DNA of 64,000 nt from Neobacillus sp. OS1-2 (GTDB lineage Bacteria > Bacillota > Bacilli > Bacillales > Cytobacillaceae), in NCBI RefSeq assembly GCF_030915505.1, contig NZ_CP133265.1, positions 744,001-808,000 of the forward strand, given 5' to 3'. This document shows, in pieces, positions 26,050 to 36,670 of the stretch. Each line of letters opens with the position of its first letter. Within the stretch, counting starts at the first letter, position 1. Below the pieces are notes generated by a model. It had not been told where the DNA came from and did not search any database. It saw only the letters and a program-made list of their open reading frames with translations. The translations under genes and the position numbers were made by a program.

Positions 26050-27636
26050 CTAGGTATGCAGCCTTCCTTTTAACCAGGCGCGGGGACGATAGGGACCGAC
26101 CGGGATTTGGATCAAGCTTGTTTTTTCTTTCGAATCAATCCCGTAAAGTTCATCACATGGGTTCACGTCAAATCCTAATAACGGATGTCCTCCCATTCCT
26201 AATGCACACGATACCAAAAGCAATCGTTGCAAGAGTATGCCTGCTTCCATTTGTTGAATGCGATATCCTCTATATCCCAATTCCTTTTTGAGGTGTTCCC
26301 GGTCTCCAATGACATGCAGTACTAGTGGAACTTGGAACAGATTTACATTGGGCATTGTTAATCCATTTTGTAAATACTCCCGAAAATCCCCCCGAGCTAT
26401 TCTTCGAAGTGCATGAGCGCTTTTGTCATACGCGTAGGCACCGTTTGGAACTCCTTCCACATTATAAAAACAGCCATTTAACGAAACACGGTTCTCAATC
26501 CCCCCCTGTCTGTCGTCAAGGTCACTATGATACGAGAAGGAAAATGTTTCTTTTAACAAAACGGAAAGTTGTAATAGACTCACACTTCCGATAATAAAAT
26601 CAAGATCTGGAGAATGCCGCTCTCTAAAAATGGATGCAAGATCGTATGAAAAGTGCTCAGCGAAGGGAAGAAAAATTATTTCCGAATCTAAGGAATGTTT
26701 CACATTACTTTCTTTCTTTATCTTCACAATTGACTCTGTTGTTTCAAACATGGATGCTCCATTTAATTTTCTTATACTAGGATAATCGATAACCCTCTTT
26801 GAGCGGTTATCGGAAAAAGGCTCCAACAGTGGCACTTCCCGGCACAATTCAGTGGCAGAAACACCTTCCAGTTTAGTATATTGGTTATCTGCACGATAGA
26901 TGTTTGGATTAACAGATAAAGGAATAACCGCATATACACTTTCATCCTGATCAGACAGCCCAAGCAGATGATTAATAGACTTATCGAGAAATTGGTAGCA
27001 TACCTGTGGCGAAACCCCCATCGCGTTGGCCACTTCTAAAGCTTGCCCTATTAGCACACCTGCATCAAGCCCTTGGAGCCTGTAGGAAAAATTATTGTAT
27101 TTGTAAAAGTTCTTCCAAAAAAATGTCGTGACAAAAACAGTACAAAAACTTTCAGAAAGATCATAGCTATTTCCAAGACTTCTTGATAAGTAGGAATCGT
27201 AATTTCCTTCCCGCAGTAATAGGAGGCGGTGGTGAGCCGCATCGTAATGGTAAATTCCTACTGGTGCATCCTTCAGCTTTACATACACATATAATTCATT
27301 TGGATATAATGCCCCTCCTGAGGGAACAAATCTACGGAATAACTGGGCATAGCTCATATCGGCTGTTTTCTTGTTGTCTTCGATTAAAGCGGTATGGGCG
27401 TACTGAGAAATACCGTATACATACCATAAGAAATGCCCTAGTTCCTTAAGACCCAGTTCCGTTTGAACCTTCCCTTTGGCCAGTGTTAACGGTACATCTG
27501 CACTTAGTGGAATCTCTGGTAAGTCCCGGTACAGTTTAAATGGAAGCGGTGCATCCTCCCAGTCCACTTGCCAATCTGGAGGAGCAACTTTTTCCGTATT
27601 AAAGTGCAGATGATGGACAAATGTTTCAAGCTCCAC
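26050..27636 (-). CDS. SagB-type TOMM dehydrogenase (FMN, nitroreductase fold), double length
   Basis: This is predicted to oxidise the azolines made by the YcaO enzyme to thiazoles, using FMN. At 528 residues it holds two nitroreductase-like halves. The N-terminal half has the SagB block FVPSGGALYPNELYVYVKL with VGIYHYDAAHH, and GLDAGVLIGQALEVANAMG; the C-terminal half has YAYDKSAHALRRI and QMEAGILLQRLLLVSCALGM ending in ELYGID. Single-domain SagB proteins are about half this size, so one half may be structural. It is the last gene of the cluster, 18 bases after the YcaO gene. The rpsD terminator region lies downstream. Confidence 0.85.
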   Translation of the reverse strand: MELETFVHHLHFNTEKVAPPDWQVDWEDAPLPFKLYRDLPEIPLSADVPLTLAKGKVQTELGLKELGHFLWYVYGISQYAHTALIEDNKKTADMSYAQLFRRFVPSGGALYPNELYVYVKLKDAPVGIYHYDAAHHRLLLLREGNYDSYLSRSLGNSYDLSESFCTVFVTTFFWKNFYKYNNFSYRLQGLDAGVLIGQALEVANAMGVSPQVCYQFLDKSINHLLGLSDQDESVYAVIPLSVNPNIYRADNQYTKLEGVSATELCREVPLLEPFSDNRSKRVIDYPSIRKLNGASMFETTESIVKIKKESNVKHSLDSEIIFLPFAEHFSYDLASIFRERHSPDLDFIIGSVSLLQLSVLLKETFSFSYHSDLDDRQGGIENRVSLNGCFYNVEGVPNGAYAYDKSAHALRRIARGDFREYLQNGLTMPNVNLFQVPLVLHVIGDREHLKKELGYRGYRIQQMEAGILLQRLLLVSCALGMGGHPLLGFDVNPCDELYGIDSKEKTSLIQIPVGPYRPRAWLKGRLHT

Positions 27637-27654
27637 TCTTACACCTCTTTTCTA

Positions 27655-29592
27655 TTATGGGAATGGGTGGGGATAGGGATTAAGCTGTTCATACGATAAA
27701 GGCTGTTTCATAAATCCAAGTTTCATTGGCACGCTAAGGACCCTCTCCAGTCCTTTTACACGAGTTAGGTGATGTCCGAATGTCATCGGCAACATACCCG
27801 GGATTAATACTTTCACACAGAATAATCCATTCCGTTTGGTTATCGGTGACGTTTGGTCCACCACAATGACCTCAAGATCTAATCGGCGGAACCTTTGAAG
27901 AATATCCTGAAGATCTTCAAGCAAATCAGTGTTTGCGGGCGGTTCCTTGAATTCTTCCGCAAATGTATATAACGGACGTTGATCATCTAATAAAAAATTC
28001 AGCCGTTCCTCTGCTTCTCGCAGCCCATAGAGCAAACCATGATCCTCCATGCTGCGTACGGCAAAGGAATTCTGTAACATTTGTTGATATTTCTGCTGGT
28101 TTGCCTCCAATTTTTCGTCATGCACCATCATTCCTGCAAGCTCGTAAATAGCACTTTTTACAGCCGATACTGGATCAAGGCTAGCACCAGCTGCACAAAT
28201 GAGATTTACACCCTTTGATCTTCTGTTCTTTGCCACTGCCCACACGCTTGGAATTCCATGTTCCATTGTCGAATTGAAAATATGAAGGTCATATCCCGCC
28301 ACTTCTCGTATCCGCTCAATCATCAGCTGTAATTCTTTATCGTTCACCGAACGAATGTCAAGACGCGGTAGGGGGAGTTTTGCATACCAAGTTATCAAGA
28401 ATGAATCTCGCTCGACAACTTCCAGTATGGCATGGAAAATAGCTTCTTCTAAACTTCCCCCTAAGGCACATCCATTGGAGGTTTCATAAACAAATCCCTC
28501 ACCATTCCCCAGACTGTAATAAGCGAGTAACTCTGGTACAAGTATGGGACGTTCTTGAGAAAACGAATATCCCCAAACCCAATTCATTGGGACATCAGGA
28601 TGAAACGGTTTAAATGGAAAATGGGGCGTGGCATATTGTTCCTTTTCATGCAAACCAACACTTGCAGGATTTAGTGCATTTTGCTTTACATTATGATAAC
28701 TATCACGAACTACTTTCCTTTTTCCTCGAGGACCGATCCCGCAATATCGTTCCAGTCCCTCTAAAATGGCAGTCAGCTCACTCATTTCATAGGAGTTAGA
28801 CCGGCCCGCAACTCCCTCGTCCACTTCAAATAATGGCATGTTCACTAAAACATCAGCAAATGGCAGCGTGAAATCCTGCATTTTTCCATTCATGACACCA
28901 GTTCGGTAATCCAGATAGTCCTTGACCAGTACTGTTTTAAATTCATCCATAGAAAGGCTGCGATAACCACTTCCATTAAATTTAGGACTAGATTCTAACT
29001 TAATTTGAGCTAATTCTACTGTATCATCAGGTAATGGACTGCAAATCGGGCACAAGGGATCTGGTAAGAAAAGGTGAATAGAATTGGTTAACGTTCTCAG
29101 GTTCAAAATGAAAACTCGTTCTTCTAAATGGCTGGGCTCCCTTTGAAGAACCCTATCCACTTCCTTACAAATTAAAGATGCCATTTGTGATAGACCTGTT
29201 CTTGATGCCCATGCATCTCGATTTCCACTTTTGCCTTCTGCCATCCTTAGCTGCAACTGCCACATTTCTTTCCGATTAGATCCAGCTATCAAGCGCCGAA
29301 TATCTGCGCAGCAAGAACAGCCTGCACTATCAGGGTGTACAAAAGGACCAATAATTCCTTCCCCAAATGAAACAAAACCCCTAAGCCACGGGATACCTTT
29401 TTTCCTATATTTTTCTTCTGCTTTTTGATAGATGGCTGGCTTCCAGTCATCGTGCAGAACCAGAGCTATTTCTGTTTCTTCCGGAACCTCTTCAAATAGG
29501 CTTTGACGCCTAACGGGATGATTACCAGACAGATGATCAAAGACATAGTCCGCTAATAAACCATCTCCATTAATGAGAATATGGGCGTCCAT
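27655..29592 (-). CDS. TOMM cyclodehydratase, YcaO domain with N-terminal partner domain
   Basis: This is a 645-residue fused enzyme. Residues about 1-190 form an E1/cyclodehydratase-like partner region with two cysteine pairs (CSCC near 94 and CPIC near 182) that could bind zinc. The rest is a YcaO domain, which uses ATP to activate the peptide backbone for Cys cyclisation; the nucleotide-binding block is GGSLEEAIFHAILEVVERD. The protein ends PYPHPFP, giving the C-terminal PxPxP tail known from azoline-forming YcaO enzymes and important for their catalysis. Its ATG shares the A of the preceding stop codon (TGATG), so it is translationally coupled to the ThiF-like gene. It belongs to the SagD-type group of Bacillus TOMM clusters. 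Confidence 0.92.
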   Translation of the reverse strand: MDAHILINGDGLLADYVFDHLSGNHPVRRQSLFEEVPEETEIALVLHDDWKPAIYQKAEEKYRKKGIPWLRGFVSFGEGIIGPFVHPDSAGCSCCADIRRLIAGSNRKEMWQLQLRMAEGKSGNRDAWASRTGLSQMASLICKEVDRVLQREPSHLEERVFILNLRTLTNSIHLFLPDPLCPICSPLPDDTVELAQIKLESSPKFNGSGYRSLSMDEFKTVLVKDYLDYRTGVMNGKMQDFTLPFADVLVNMPLFEVDEGVAGRSNSYEMSELTAILEGLERYCGIGPRGKRKVVRDSYHNVKQNALNPASVGLHEKEQYATPHFPFKPFHPDVPMNWVWGYSFSQERPILVPELLAYYSLGNGEGFVYETSNGCALGGSLEEAIFHAILEVVERDSFLITWYAKLPLPRLDIRSVNDKELQLMIERIREVAGYDLHIFNSTMEHGIPSVWAVAKNRRSKGVNLICAAGASLDPVSAVKSAIYELAGMMVHDEKLEANQQKYQQMLQNSFAVRSMEDHGLLYGLREAEERLNFLLDDQRPLYTFAEEFKEPPANTDLLEDLQDILQRFRRLDLEVIVVDQTSPITKRNGLFCVKVLIPGMLPMTFGHHLTRVKGLERVLSVPMKLGFMKQPLSYEQLNPYPHPFP

Positions 29593-31538
29593 CAGGAGTC
29601 CTCCTCTCGAACCTTCACACCATACACCCCAGCCAATTCCTGTTTTAAAAAAGGCTCGAATGTCAGATCATAAACGAGAAGGCGTTTATTGTTGTCGTTC
29701 AATACCTGAATAGAAGATTGCAAGAGCTCAAACTGTGTGATTTCTTCACAAGATGGGATTCCGAGTTTAAATTCTTTTTCTTTCAGAAAAACAGCTGATT
29801 CCGTTATCCTTTCGGTTGCATGCAGCTGATTTTGTTTATCCGAAAGCGCTTGTTGTAATGCCATTCGTAAAGCCAAAGTTGTATTTAAACCTGTACCAGT
29901 GTATTTTCGTCCTTGCGACTTTACCCATATTACAGGGAAACCTAGTATTTCATTTTCTAAACCGATGGTCGGTGCACCATTTAGGGTTGTTAAGGTTTTT
30001 AAATAATATCTACAGTGTTGATCTTCAATTTCTCCTAATTGTACGCGAAAAACAGGAACCAATGGATCCACCTTTTTATTTCTCAATTCTTCCACTAAAT
30101 AAGATTGTAAACCGCGGCAAACTGCCTCTTCGACTATTTCTCCTGCACCAATTCCTATCATGCCCCTTGAAATGTTTTCACCAGCCATATCAATTGGTTT
30201 ACAACATGCCTTGAACAATTGTGAAACATACATTTCAATGCCAGTCAGCCCCGCTTCCCGCCTTGCCTCCTCATGTGTAAGACCCGAACAGATAACCTCT
30301 GGCAGGAGATCTGCTGGTCCCTCTGAGACTGGATTAACCGCTTGAACATAGCACTGCGAAAGAGGGAGCTGTTTCAAGTCTCGCTCCTCCCAGGTATGGA
30401 AAATTCCTGTTTCTTCAGATGTTAATAGATTGAAGTATTCCAAGAAGTTACGTGAGGATTCATTTTTACTCTTTTCTTGCTCTATCCTTACATCGAGATC
30501 TTCCACTAGTCTGGGCGAGACCCTTTTATTTGTCACCAATGGATGTTTGATGTATGAAATCCAGTCTCCCTCCAGCGTTTCGAGATCGAGTTTGTAAATT
30601 TTATTACCCTGATCTGATCCTGCAATTCCTGTTGCCTTCTTAAAAAATTCGAATACGGTGACATTGGCCAGAATGGATCCAGTAGTGGTAGAGTAAGATT
30701 GCGGCTGCCGCTCTCTTTGCAAGGAGGATTGATGGATTCGACGCCAGGCGGACTCCCAGCACCCCTTTGATTCCGGGTGTACCAATGGACCAGCAAGCCC
30801 CACATGGTCTAAATATATGGCAGGCAAAAATGTCTTCCTTTGCTCTTTGCAAACCATATTCAGATCCTTTAGTTCTTTTACATTTCCATCCTGTGTGACA
30901 TATAGAATCCAATCATACGGAAGCAAAGCCTCTTGCCAAAAACTCCTTTCATCCCTTTTTTCAAATGGTATTTGCTCAACCTCTACATCAGAGTCAGCAT
31001 TGTAGGCATTGCGTACTAACTCATTTATCCGCAATTGATTTGTAGGGACTGAGTCAGTTAAGATGAAATGGAATTTGGGAAGTCCCGATTCAATTAATGC
31101 GGAAGAAAGTGAAACCATTAGCGGTCCAGAACCGATAACCAGAACTTTAGTCTGACGGTATTCTTGAAAACGGTACGCTCCGGAATCCACAAAATTCTCG
31201 ATAAATTCAATTTGTGAAGCATACTTTTCCAGCACTTTTGGGTTTAAATCATGTTTCCTATCTTGGCTTACATCGCGAACAAAGCCACTCTTGTACAACG
31301 TTTCACCAATCTCAAATACCCTGTTGCGATACGGTGCCGTTAATCCCTCTGTTAATTCTCCCAGTGATTTCTCCCCGTTAAACATCGGCATTAATTGTTC
31401 AATCCATTGGTAAATCGTATGTCCTTCCATTCGAAATGAACTTACATTATTTCTAAAAAACACACCACCTTTTGGATCTGGCAGGTAAAATGAATCCCTT
31501 TTGACCTTTAAACGTGTGGACGGGGTAAGTTTTGTCAT
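29592..31538 (-). CDS. ThiF/E1-like thiazole bacteriocin maturation protein
   Basis: This 648-residue protein corresponds to the putative thiazole-containing bacteriocin maturation (ocin_ThiF-like) family. The N-terminal 120 residues resemble a peptide-recognition (winged-helix) segment, starting STRLKVKRDSFYLPDPKGG, and would bind the precursor leader. A Rossmann-like segment follows with VLVIGSGPLMVSLSSALIES, a relic of the E1 ATP loop. The HPESKGCWESAWRR block matches the HPDSAGCSCC region of the YcaO protein. The C-terminal third has no motif I recognise. A GGAGGAG lies before the ATG. It is the first enzyme gene downstream of the precursor, separated from it by a terminator. Confidence 0.87.
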   Translation of the reverse strand: MTKLTPSTRLKVKRDSFYLPDPKGGVFFRNNVSSFRMEGHTIYQWIEQLMPMFNGEKSLGELTEGLTAPYRNRVFEIGETLYKSGFVRDVSQDRKHDLNPKVLEKYASQIEFIENFVDSGAYRFQEYRQTKVLVIGSGPLMVSLSSALIESGLPKFHFILTDSVPTNQLRINELVRNAYNADSDVEVEQIPFEKRDERSFWQEALLPYDWILYVTQDGNVKELKDLNMVCKEQRKTFLPAIYLDHVGLAGPLVHPESKGCWESAWRRIHQSSLQRERQPQSYSTTTGSILANVTVFEFFKKATGIAGSDQGNKIYKLDLETLEGDWISYIKHPLVTNKRVSPRLVEDLDVRIEQEKSKNESSRNFLEYFNLLTSEETGIFHTWEERDLKQLPLSQCYVQAVNPVSEGPADLLPEVICSGLTHEEARREAGLTGIEMYVSQLFKACCKPIDMAGENISRGMIGIGAGEIVEEAVCRGLQSYLVEELRNKKVDPLVPVFRVQLGEIEDQHCRYYLKTLTTLNGAPTIGLENEILGFPVIWVKSQGRKYTGTGLNTTLALRMALQQALSDKQNQLHATERITESAVFLKEKEFKLGIPSCEEITQFELLQSSIQVLNDNNKRLLVYDLTFEPFLKQELAGVYGVKVREEDS

Positions 31539-31616
31539 TCAACTCCTCCTTCATTCAAAGCAATCCTAATGATCCCCTACCATTTTATGTCCTTTAATTT
31601 GTCCATTAGAATAAAC

Positions 31617-31664
31617 AAAAAAAAGTGCCTCCTGCCGCACATGTTCGCGCAGGGGCACTTTTTT
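31617..31664 (-). terminator. Terminator between TOMM precursor and enzyme genes
   Basis: A GC-rich stem (AAAAGTGCC and CCTGC pairing with GCAGG and GGCACTTTT) is followed by eight T on the minus strand. It lies 38 bases after the precursor stop and 79 bases before the ThiF-like gene. Partial read-through here would give more precursor than enzyme mRNA. Confidence 0.8.
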
Positions 31665-31701
31665 CGAAACATAACTATTATTTTCTGAGACTCCAAGACA
31701 A

Positions 31702-31938
31702 CTATATAAAACCGATACCGAATCCAAAACAGCCGAAACCGAAACCGAAACAGCCGCCACCGAAGCAGCCGCCACAACCTCCACATCGGAAACCGCAGCC
31801 GCCACAACGAAATCCGCAGCCCCCGCAACGAAATCCAATCAACCGCATATCTTGGCTCTGAGGATCTATAGGAACTACTGGACCAACTTGGTAATGATCC
31901 ATTCCTAATGATTGTAAACCATTCTGAAAATTATGCAT
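31702..31938 (-). CDS. Heterocycloanthracin/sonorensin-type TOMM precursor peptide
   Basis: This is a 78-residue precursor. The ATG at 31938 is chosen because GGGGAGG lies 5 bases upstream; nine further upstream codons belong to no plausible start. The leader, MHNFQNGLQSLGMDHYQVG and on to about residue 35, has the F-x-x-x-L-x-x-L pattern of the family. The core begins with three FRCGGCG heptads, continues as GCFGGGCFGFG, and ends in FGFGIGFI. It contains nine cysteines and no Ser or Thr, so only thiazoles, not oxazoles, can form. The product would be a ribosomally made antibacterial peptide by analogy with sonorensin; activity is inferred. Reverse-strand frames here are low-complexity shadows. 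Confidence 0.87.
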   Translation of the reverse strand: MHNFQNGLQSLGMDHYQVGPVVPIDPQSQDMRLIGFRCGGCGFRCGGCGFRCGGCGGCFGGGCFGFGFGCFGFGIGFI

Positions 31939-32172
31939 TTCTTCCTCCCCTTTGTATTTATTCAACAGGTTGCACCTAATACGAGAGTGGAAACGAAGGT
32001 AATTTGTCAGTTTTGTGTAAATTAAACTTTAAAGTACCACGAGTGCTCTCTTCAACAAAATATGATTTTTTTAGGTTGTTGCCACTGATTTAATAGCCTA
32101 TTTTACATACGCTATCCACCTTCTGGATTGGCAAGTTGAGGGAGGTTTTAAAAACATACGATGTCTTTTATA

Positions 32173-32208
32173 CAACAAAAAAAGGCCCCGGAAATCCAAA
32201 GGGCCCAA
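32173..32208 (-). terminator. tyrS terminator
   Basis: A GGCC-rich stem with an A/T loop is followed by seven T on the minus strand, 9 bases past the tyrS stop. Confidence 0.7.
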
Positions 32209-32214
32209 ACTCAG

Positions 32215-33471
<1,257 letters not shown>

Positions 33472-33496
33472 TCAAAATCCCTCCGTTAAAAAAATA

Positions 33497-33735
33497 AAAA
33501 CGCCCCTGCAATCATGCAGGGACGTAAAATACGCGGTACCACCCAGCTTGAGGAACAAACTCCTCCAACTTAAAAAAGATAACGGTTTGACCGTTTTCCG
33601 CTACTCGCCATTGGTTTCACAGAAAAAGCTCAAGGAGGTAATTCATTCTTCTATATGTATCAGCTTTCACCACCGCTGACTCTCTACAAACAGGGATAGA
33701 AGAACTACAGTTGGTTCCCTTCACAGCTTCAAAAT
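33497..33735 (-). promoter_or_regulatory. T-box riboswitch of tyrS (Tyr specifier)
   Basis: On the minus strand the leader contains a stem I region, the T-box core GGGTGGTACCGCG (33532-33547) and an intrinsic terminator (CGTCCCTGCA/TGCAGGGGCG-type stem at 33501-33524, then a T-run). The specifier loop has GATACA, giving the Tyr codon UAC at about 33657-33659. Uncharged tRNA-Tyr would pair at both sites and favour the antiterminator. A TTGACA (33777-33782) upstream is the likely -35 box; its -10 is weak. Confidence 0.93.
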
Positions 33736-33842
33736 TATTTTTTTGTTATCATTTTTTTAACATATTTCCCCCCTTCTGTCAAATAGCAACTGGAAATTTC
33801 AGAAAAATGTAGAAGGTTGTCAGTTTTTACCCTTCTGTATGC

Positions 33843-33848
33843 TATAAT
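33843..33848 (+). promoter_or_regulatory. -10 box of the penicillin-binding protein gene
   Basis: A perfect TATAAT preceded by TGC makes an extended -10 element (TGCTATAAT) 33 bases before the ATG. A TTGTCA lies about 20 bases upstream, a little too far for an ideal -35. Confidence 0.6.
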
Positions 33849-33880
33849 GAAGGGGATTTTATATTGAGGTGATGCCCTGA

Positions 33881-36634
33881 ATGAAAGAAAGAATACAAGT
33901 GTGGATGGAAAAAGCAAAATCCGTACTTACCTTGATTACCCATAGAAAAACCGTTAAAAGTGCTAGAATCACCTATCAGGTTTTTTGGAACCTGTTTCTC
34001 CTTGTGCTGACTGTCCTCATTCTTGGAGGATCCTTTGCAACAGGGGTGGGTGCCGGCTATTTTGCCTCACTTGTTAAGGATGAACCCATCCGTTCATACG
34101 ATAGTATGAAGAAAGATATTTATAATTACACGGAAACCTCAGATTTATATTTTGCCAATGATGTCTATCTTGGCAGGCTTCGAACCGACCTCGTCCGTGA
34201 AGAAGTAAAGCTTGATCATGTTTCGAAGGATTTGGCCAATGCTGTAATTGCAACTGAAGATGAATACTTCTATCAGCATAAGGGGGTTGTTCCTAAGGCC
34301 GTTTTCCGTGCTCTCTTTCAAGAGGTGACAAACTCTGCCGTTCAATCTGGCGGAAGTACATTAACCCAGCAATTAATTAAAAATCAAATTTTAACAAATG
34401 AAGTTTCATTCCAGCGGAAAGCAAATGAAATTCTACTTGCGCTTCGGTTAGAGAAATTTTTCGATAAAAAGGAAATTCTAGAGGCCTATCTAAATGTTTC
34501 AACGTTTGGAAGAAATTCCTCCGGTCAGAATATTGCCGGTGTGCAAGCAGCGGCAAAAGGGATCTTTGGGAAAAATGCTAGTGATTTGTCACTGCCACAA
34601 GCAGCTTTCATTGCCGGACTTCCGCAAAGCCCGTTTGGATATACACCTTTTACAAGGGAAGGTACGGTGAAGAATAATCTTGAGCCGGGTCTGACACGAA
34701 TGAAGACCGTATTGAAAAGAATGGTTGATGGGGGGTACATCAACCAACAGCAATATGCAGAAGCTTCGGCTTACGATATTACAAAGGATTTTACTCCGCC
34801 TGCCCCTAATCCGCTTGAAAAATATCCATGGCTTACGTTTGAAATTGAAAAGCGTGCCGTTGAGGTTCTTACCACTGTGCTTGCCGAAAAAGACGGATAC
34901 ACTGAAAAGGACCTAAAAAATGATGATACTCTATTTTATAAATATAAAACGTTAGCTACCCATGATCTGCATCAAAATGGGTATCAAATTCATTCGACTA
35001 TTGACAAAGATATTTTCGATGCCATGCAAGTCGTAAAGGATAATTATAAAAACTATGGCCCTGATAAAGCCCAGCAAAAAGAGGATCCTGAAACAAAAGA
35101 AACAATTACGGTGATGGAGCCGGTCGAGGTTGGGGCAGAACTGATTGAAAATAAGACGGGAAAAATTATCAGCTTCGTTGCCGGTAGAGATTATGATAAA
35201 CAAAAGCTCAACCATGCAACAAGTGCTGTCAGACAAAACGGCTCCACCATGAAGCCGCTGCTTGTTTACGGCCCAGCAATTGAATTGGGGAAAGCCGCAC
35301 CGGGAACACCTCTGCCAGACGTAGCATTAAGCTTGGCTCCAGGCAAAAGCACACCTTGGCCACGAAACTACGATTTAAGGTATAGCGGGATTGTTTCTGC
35401 CCGTTATGCATTGGCAAAATCATATAACGTTCCTGCAGTAAAATTATACAGGGATATCGTTGATCAACAACCGGCTAAATATCTTGAGAAGATGGGCTTT
35501 ACTTCGCTTATTAAACCGGATTTCGAAAACCTATCTACGGCCATCGGCTCGTTGGAAAACGGGGTTACAATTGAAGAAAATACGAATGCATTTAGCACAT
35601 TTGCAAACAACGGGAAATTTATCGACGCGTATATGATAGATAAAATTGTCGATAAAGACGGAAAGGTTGTTTATCAGCACGAAGTGAAGCCGGTTGATGT
35701 CTTTAAGCCTCAAACTGCTTATTTAACACTTGACATGATGCGTGATGTTATTAAGTCTGGTACTGCAGCGGGAGTGAACAGCAAATTAAACTTCAGAGCC
35801 GACTGGGCCGGTAAAACCGGTACAGGGAATGAATATATTGATTCTTGGTTCGTTGCAACCAACCCTAATGTTACGTTCGGGATTTGGACAGGATATGATA
35901 CACCAAAATCCCTTAAGACCTCCGGCATGTCCTATAGCCAGCGGACAAATAACCTTTGGGCAGAATTACTAAATTCTGCTTATAGCATTAAGCCGGAATT
36001 AGTGGCTCCAAAAGAGACCTTTCAAATGCCTGAAGGAATTGTAAAACGTTCCTATTGCGCTGTGTCTGGTTTGTTGCCATCTTCAGCTTGTTCAAAAGCA
36101 GGTTTGGTTGAAAGTGATTATTTTAATGTGAATGATGTTCCTAAAAAAGTTGATGATAGCTTGGTGGAAAGCAAGTTTGTCACCATTAACGGGAAAAAAT
36201 ATTTGGCTCTGGATTCCACACCACAAGAGTTTTCCCAGTTTGGTGTGATCTTAAACCCTGACTTTATTACGCGAATGGTCGGAAAGAACTTTAGGAACAC
36301 AAGTCAACTTATTCCAAAGAAAGATCGTTGGGGGAAAATTCTCGTTCCTGATGCTAAAATGGTAGATAACGGGAAAAGTCCTGATGGAGTAAGCCTTACC
36401 GTTTCCGGTAATACGATCACCTGGACGTCGTCACCGGATAATGACATTGTCGGTTATCGAGTCTATCAAGGCGGCACTAAGGTAGCGAGTATTGTCAGCG
36501 GCTCTAGCCTTTCCTTTACAGGAGGCAACGGGGACTATCATGTCACAGCCGTCGATATTGCCGGCAAAGAATCCGCACCATCGAATCATGTTGCGATAGG
36601 GGCAGTTACAGAAACTGAACAACCAACACCTTAA
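33881..36634 (+). CDS. Class A penicillin-binding protein (PBP1A family) with FnIII-like tail
   Basis: This 917-residue bifunctional enzyme polymerises and crosslinks peptidoglycan at the outer membrane face. A cytoplasmic N-terminus is followed by one membrane helix (about 33-60). The glycosyltransferase domain has the catalytic ATEDEYFYQHKG motif (E126) and GGSTLTQQLIKN. The transpeptidase domain has the active serine in STMK (S455, K458), SYN, and KTGT (K645). After about residue 720 a linker leads to a fibronectin type III-like domain (SPDGVSLTVSGNTITWTSS onward), seen in several Bacillus PBPs. The track-free start is well supported by a ribosome binding site (GAGGTGAT). It is divergent from tyrS and monocistronic. 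I cannot assign it to a named B. subtilis PBP. Confidence 0.95.
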   Translation: MKERIQVWMEKAKSVLTLITHRKTVKSARITYQVFWNLFLLVLTVLILGGSFATGVGAGYFASLVKDEPIRSYDSMKKDIYNYTETSDLYFANDVYLGRLRTDLVREEVKLDHVSKDLANAVIATEDEYFYQHKGVVPKAVFRALFQEVTNSAVQSGGSTLTQQLIKNQILTNEVSFQRKANEILLALRLEKFFDKKEILEAYLNVSTFGRNSSGQNIAGVQAAAKGIFGKNASDLSLPQAAFIAGLPQSPFGYTPFTREGTVKNNLEPGLTRMKTVLKRMVDGGYINQQQYAEASAYDITKDFTPPAPNPLEKYPWLTFEIEKRAVEVLTTVLAEKDGYTEKDLKNDDTLFYKYKTLATHDLHQNGYQIHSTIDKDIFDAMQVVKDNYKNYGPDKAQQKEDPETKETITVMEPVEVGAELIENKTGKIISFVAGRDYDKQKLNHATSAVRQNGSTMKPLLVYGPAIELGKAAPGTPLPDVALSLAPGKSTPWPRNYDLRYSGIVSARYALAKSYNVPAVKLYRDIVDQQPAKYLEKMGFTSLIKPDFENLSTAIGSLENGVTIEENTNAFSTFANNGKFIDAYMIDKIVDKDGKVVYQHEVKPVDVFKPQTAYLTLDMMRDVIKSGTAAGVNSKLNFRADWAGKTGTGNEYIDSWFVATNPNVTFGIWTGYDTPKSLKTSGMSYSQRTNNLWAELLNSAYSIKPELVAPKETFQMPEGIVKRSYCAVSGLLPSSACSKAGLVESDYFNVNDVPKKVDDSLVESKFVTINGKKYLALDSTPQEFSQFGVILNPDFITRMVGKNFRNTSQLIPKKDRWGKILVPDAKMVDNGKSPDGVSLTVSGNTITWTSSPDNDIVGYRVYQGGTKVASIVSGSSLSFTGGNGDYHVTAVDIAGKESAPSNHVAIGAVTETEQPTP

Positions 36635-36670
36635 ACAGAACAAAACTTTCTATACTTTAGGGGTGCAACC

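Noticed and set aside
31566-31861. Overlapping frames on both strands over the TOMM precursor
   Set aside because: All derive from the same Gly/Cys-coding repeat; only the frame with the GGGGAGG site has the known precursor leader.
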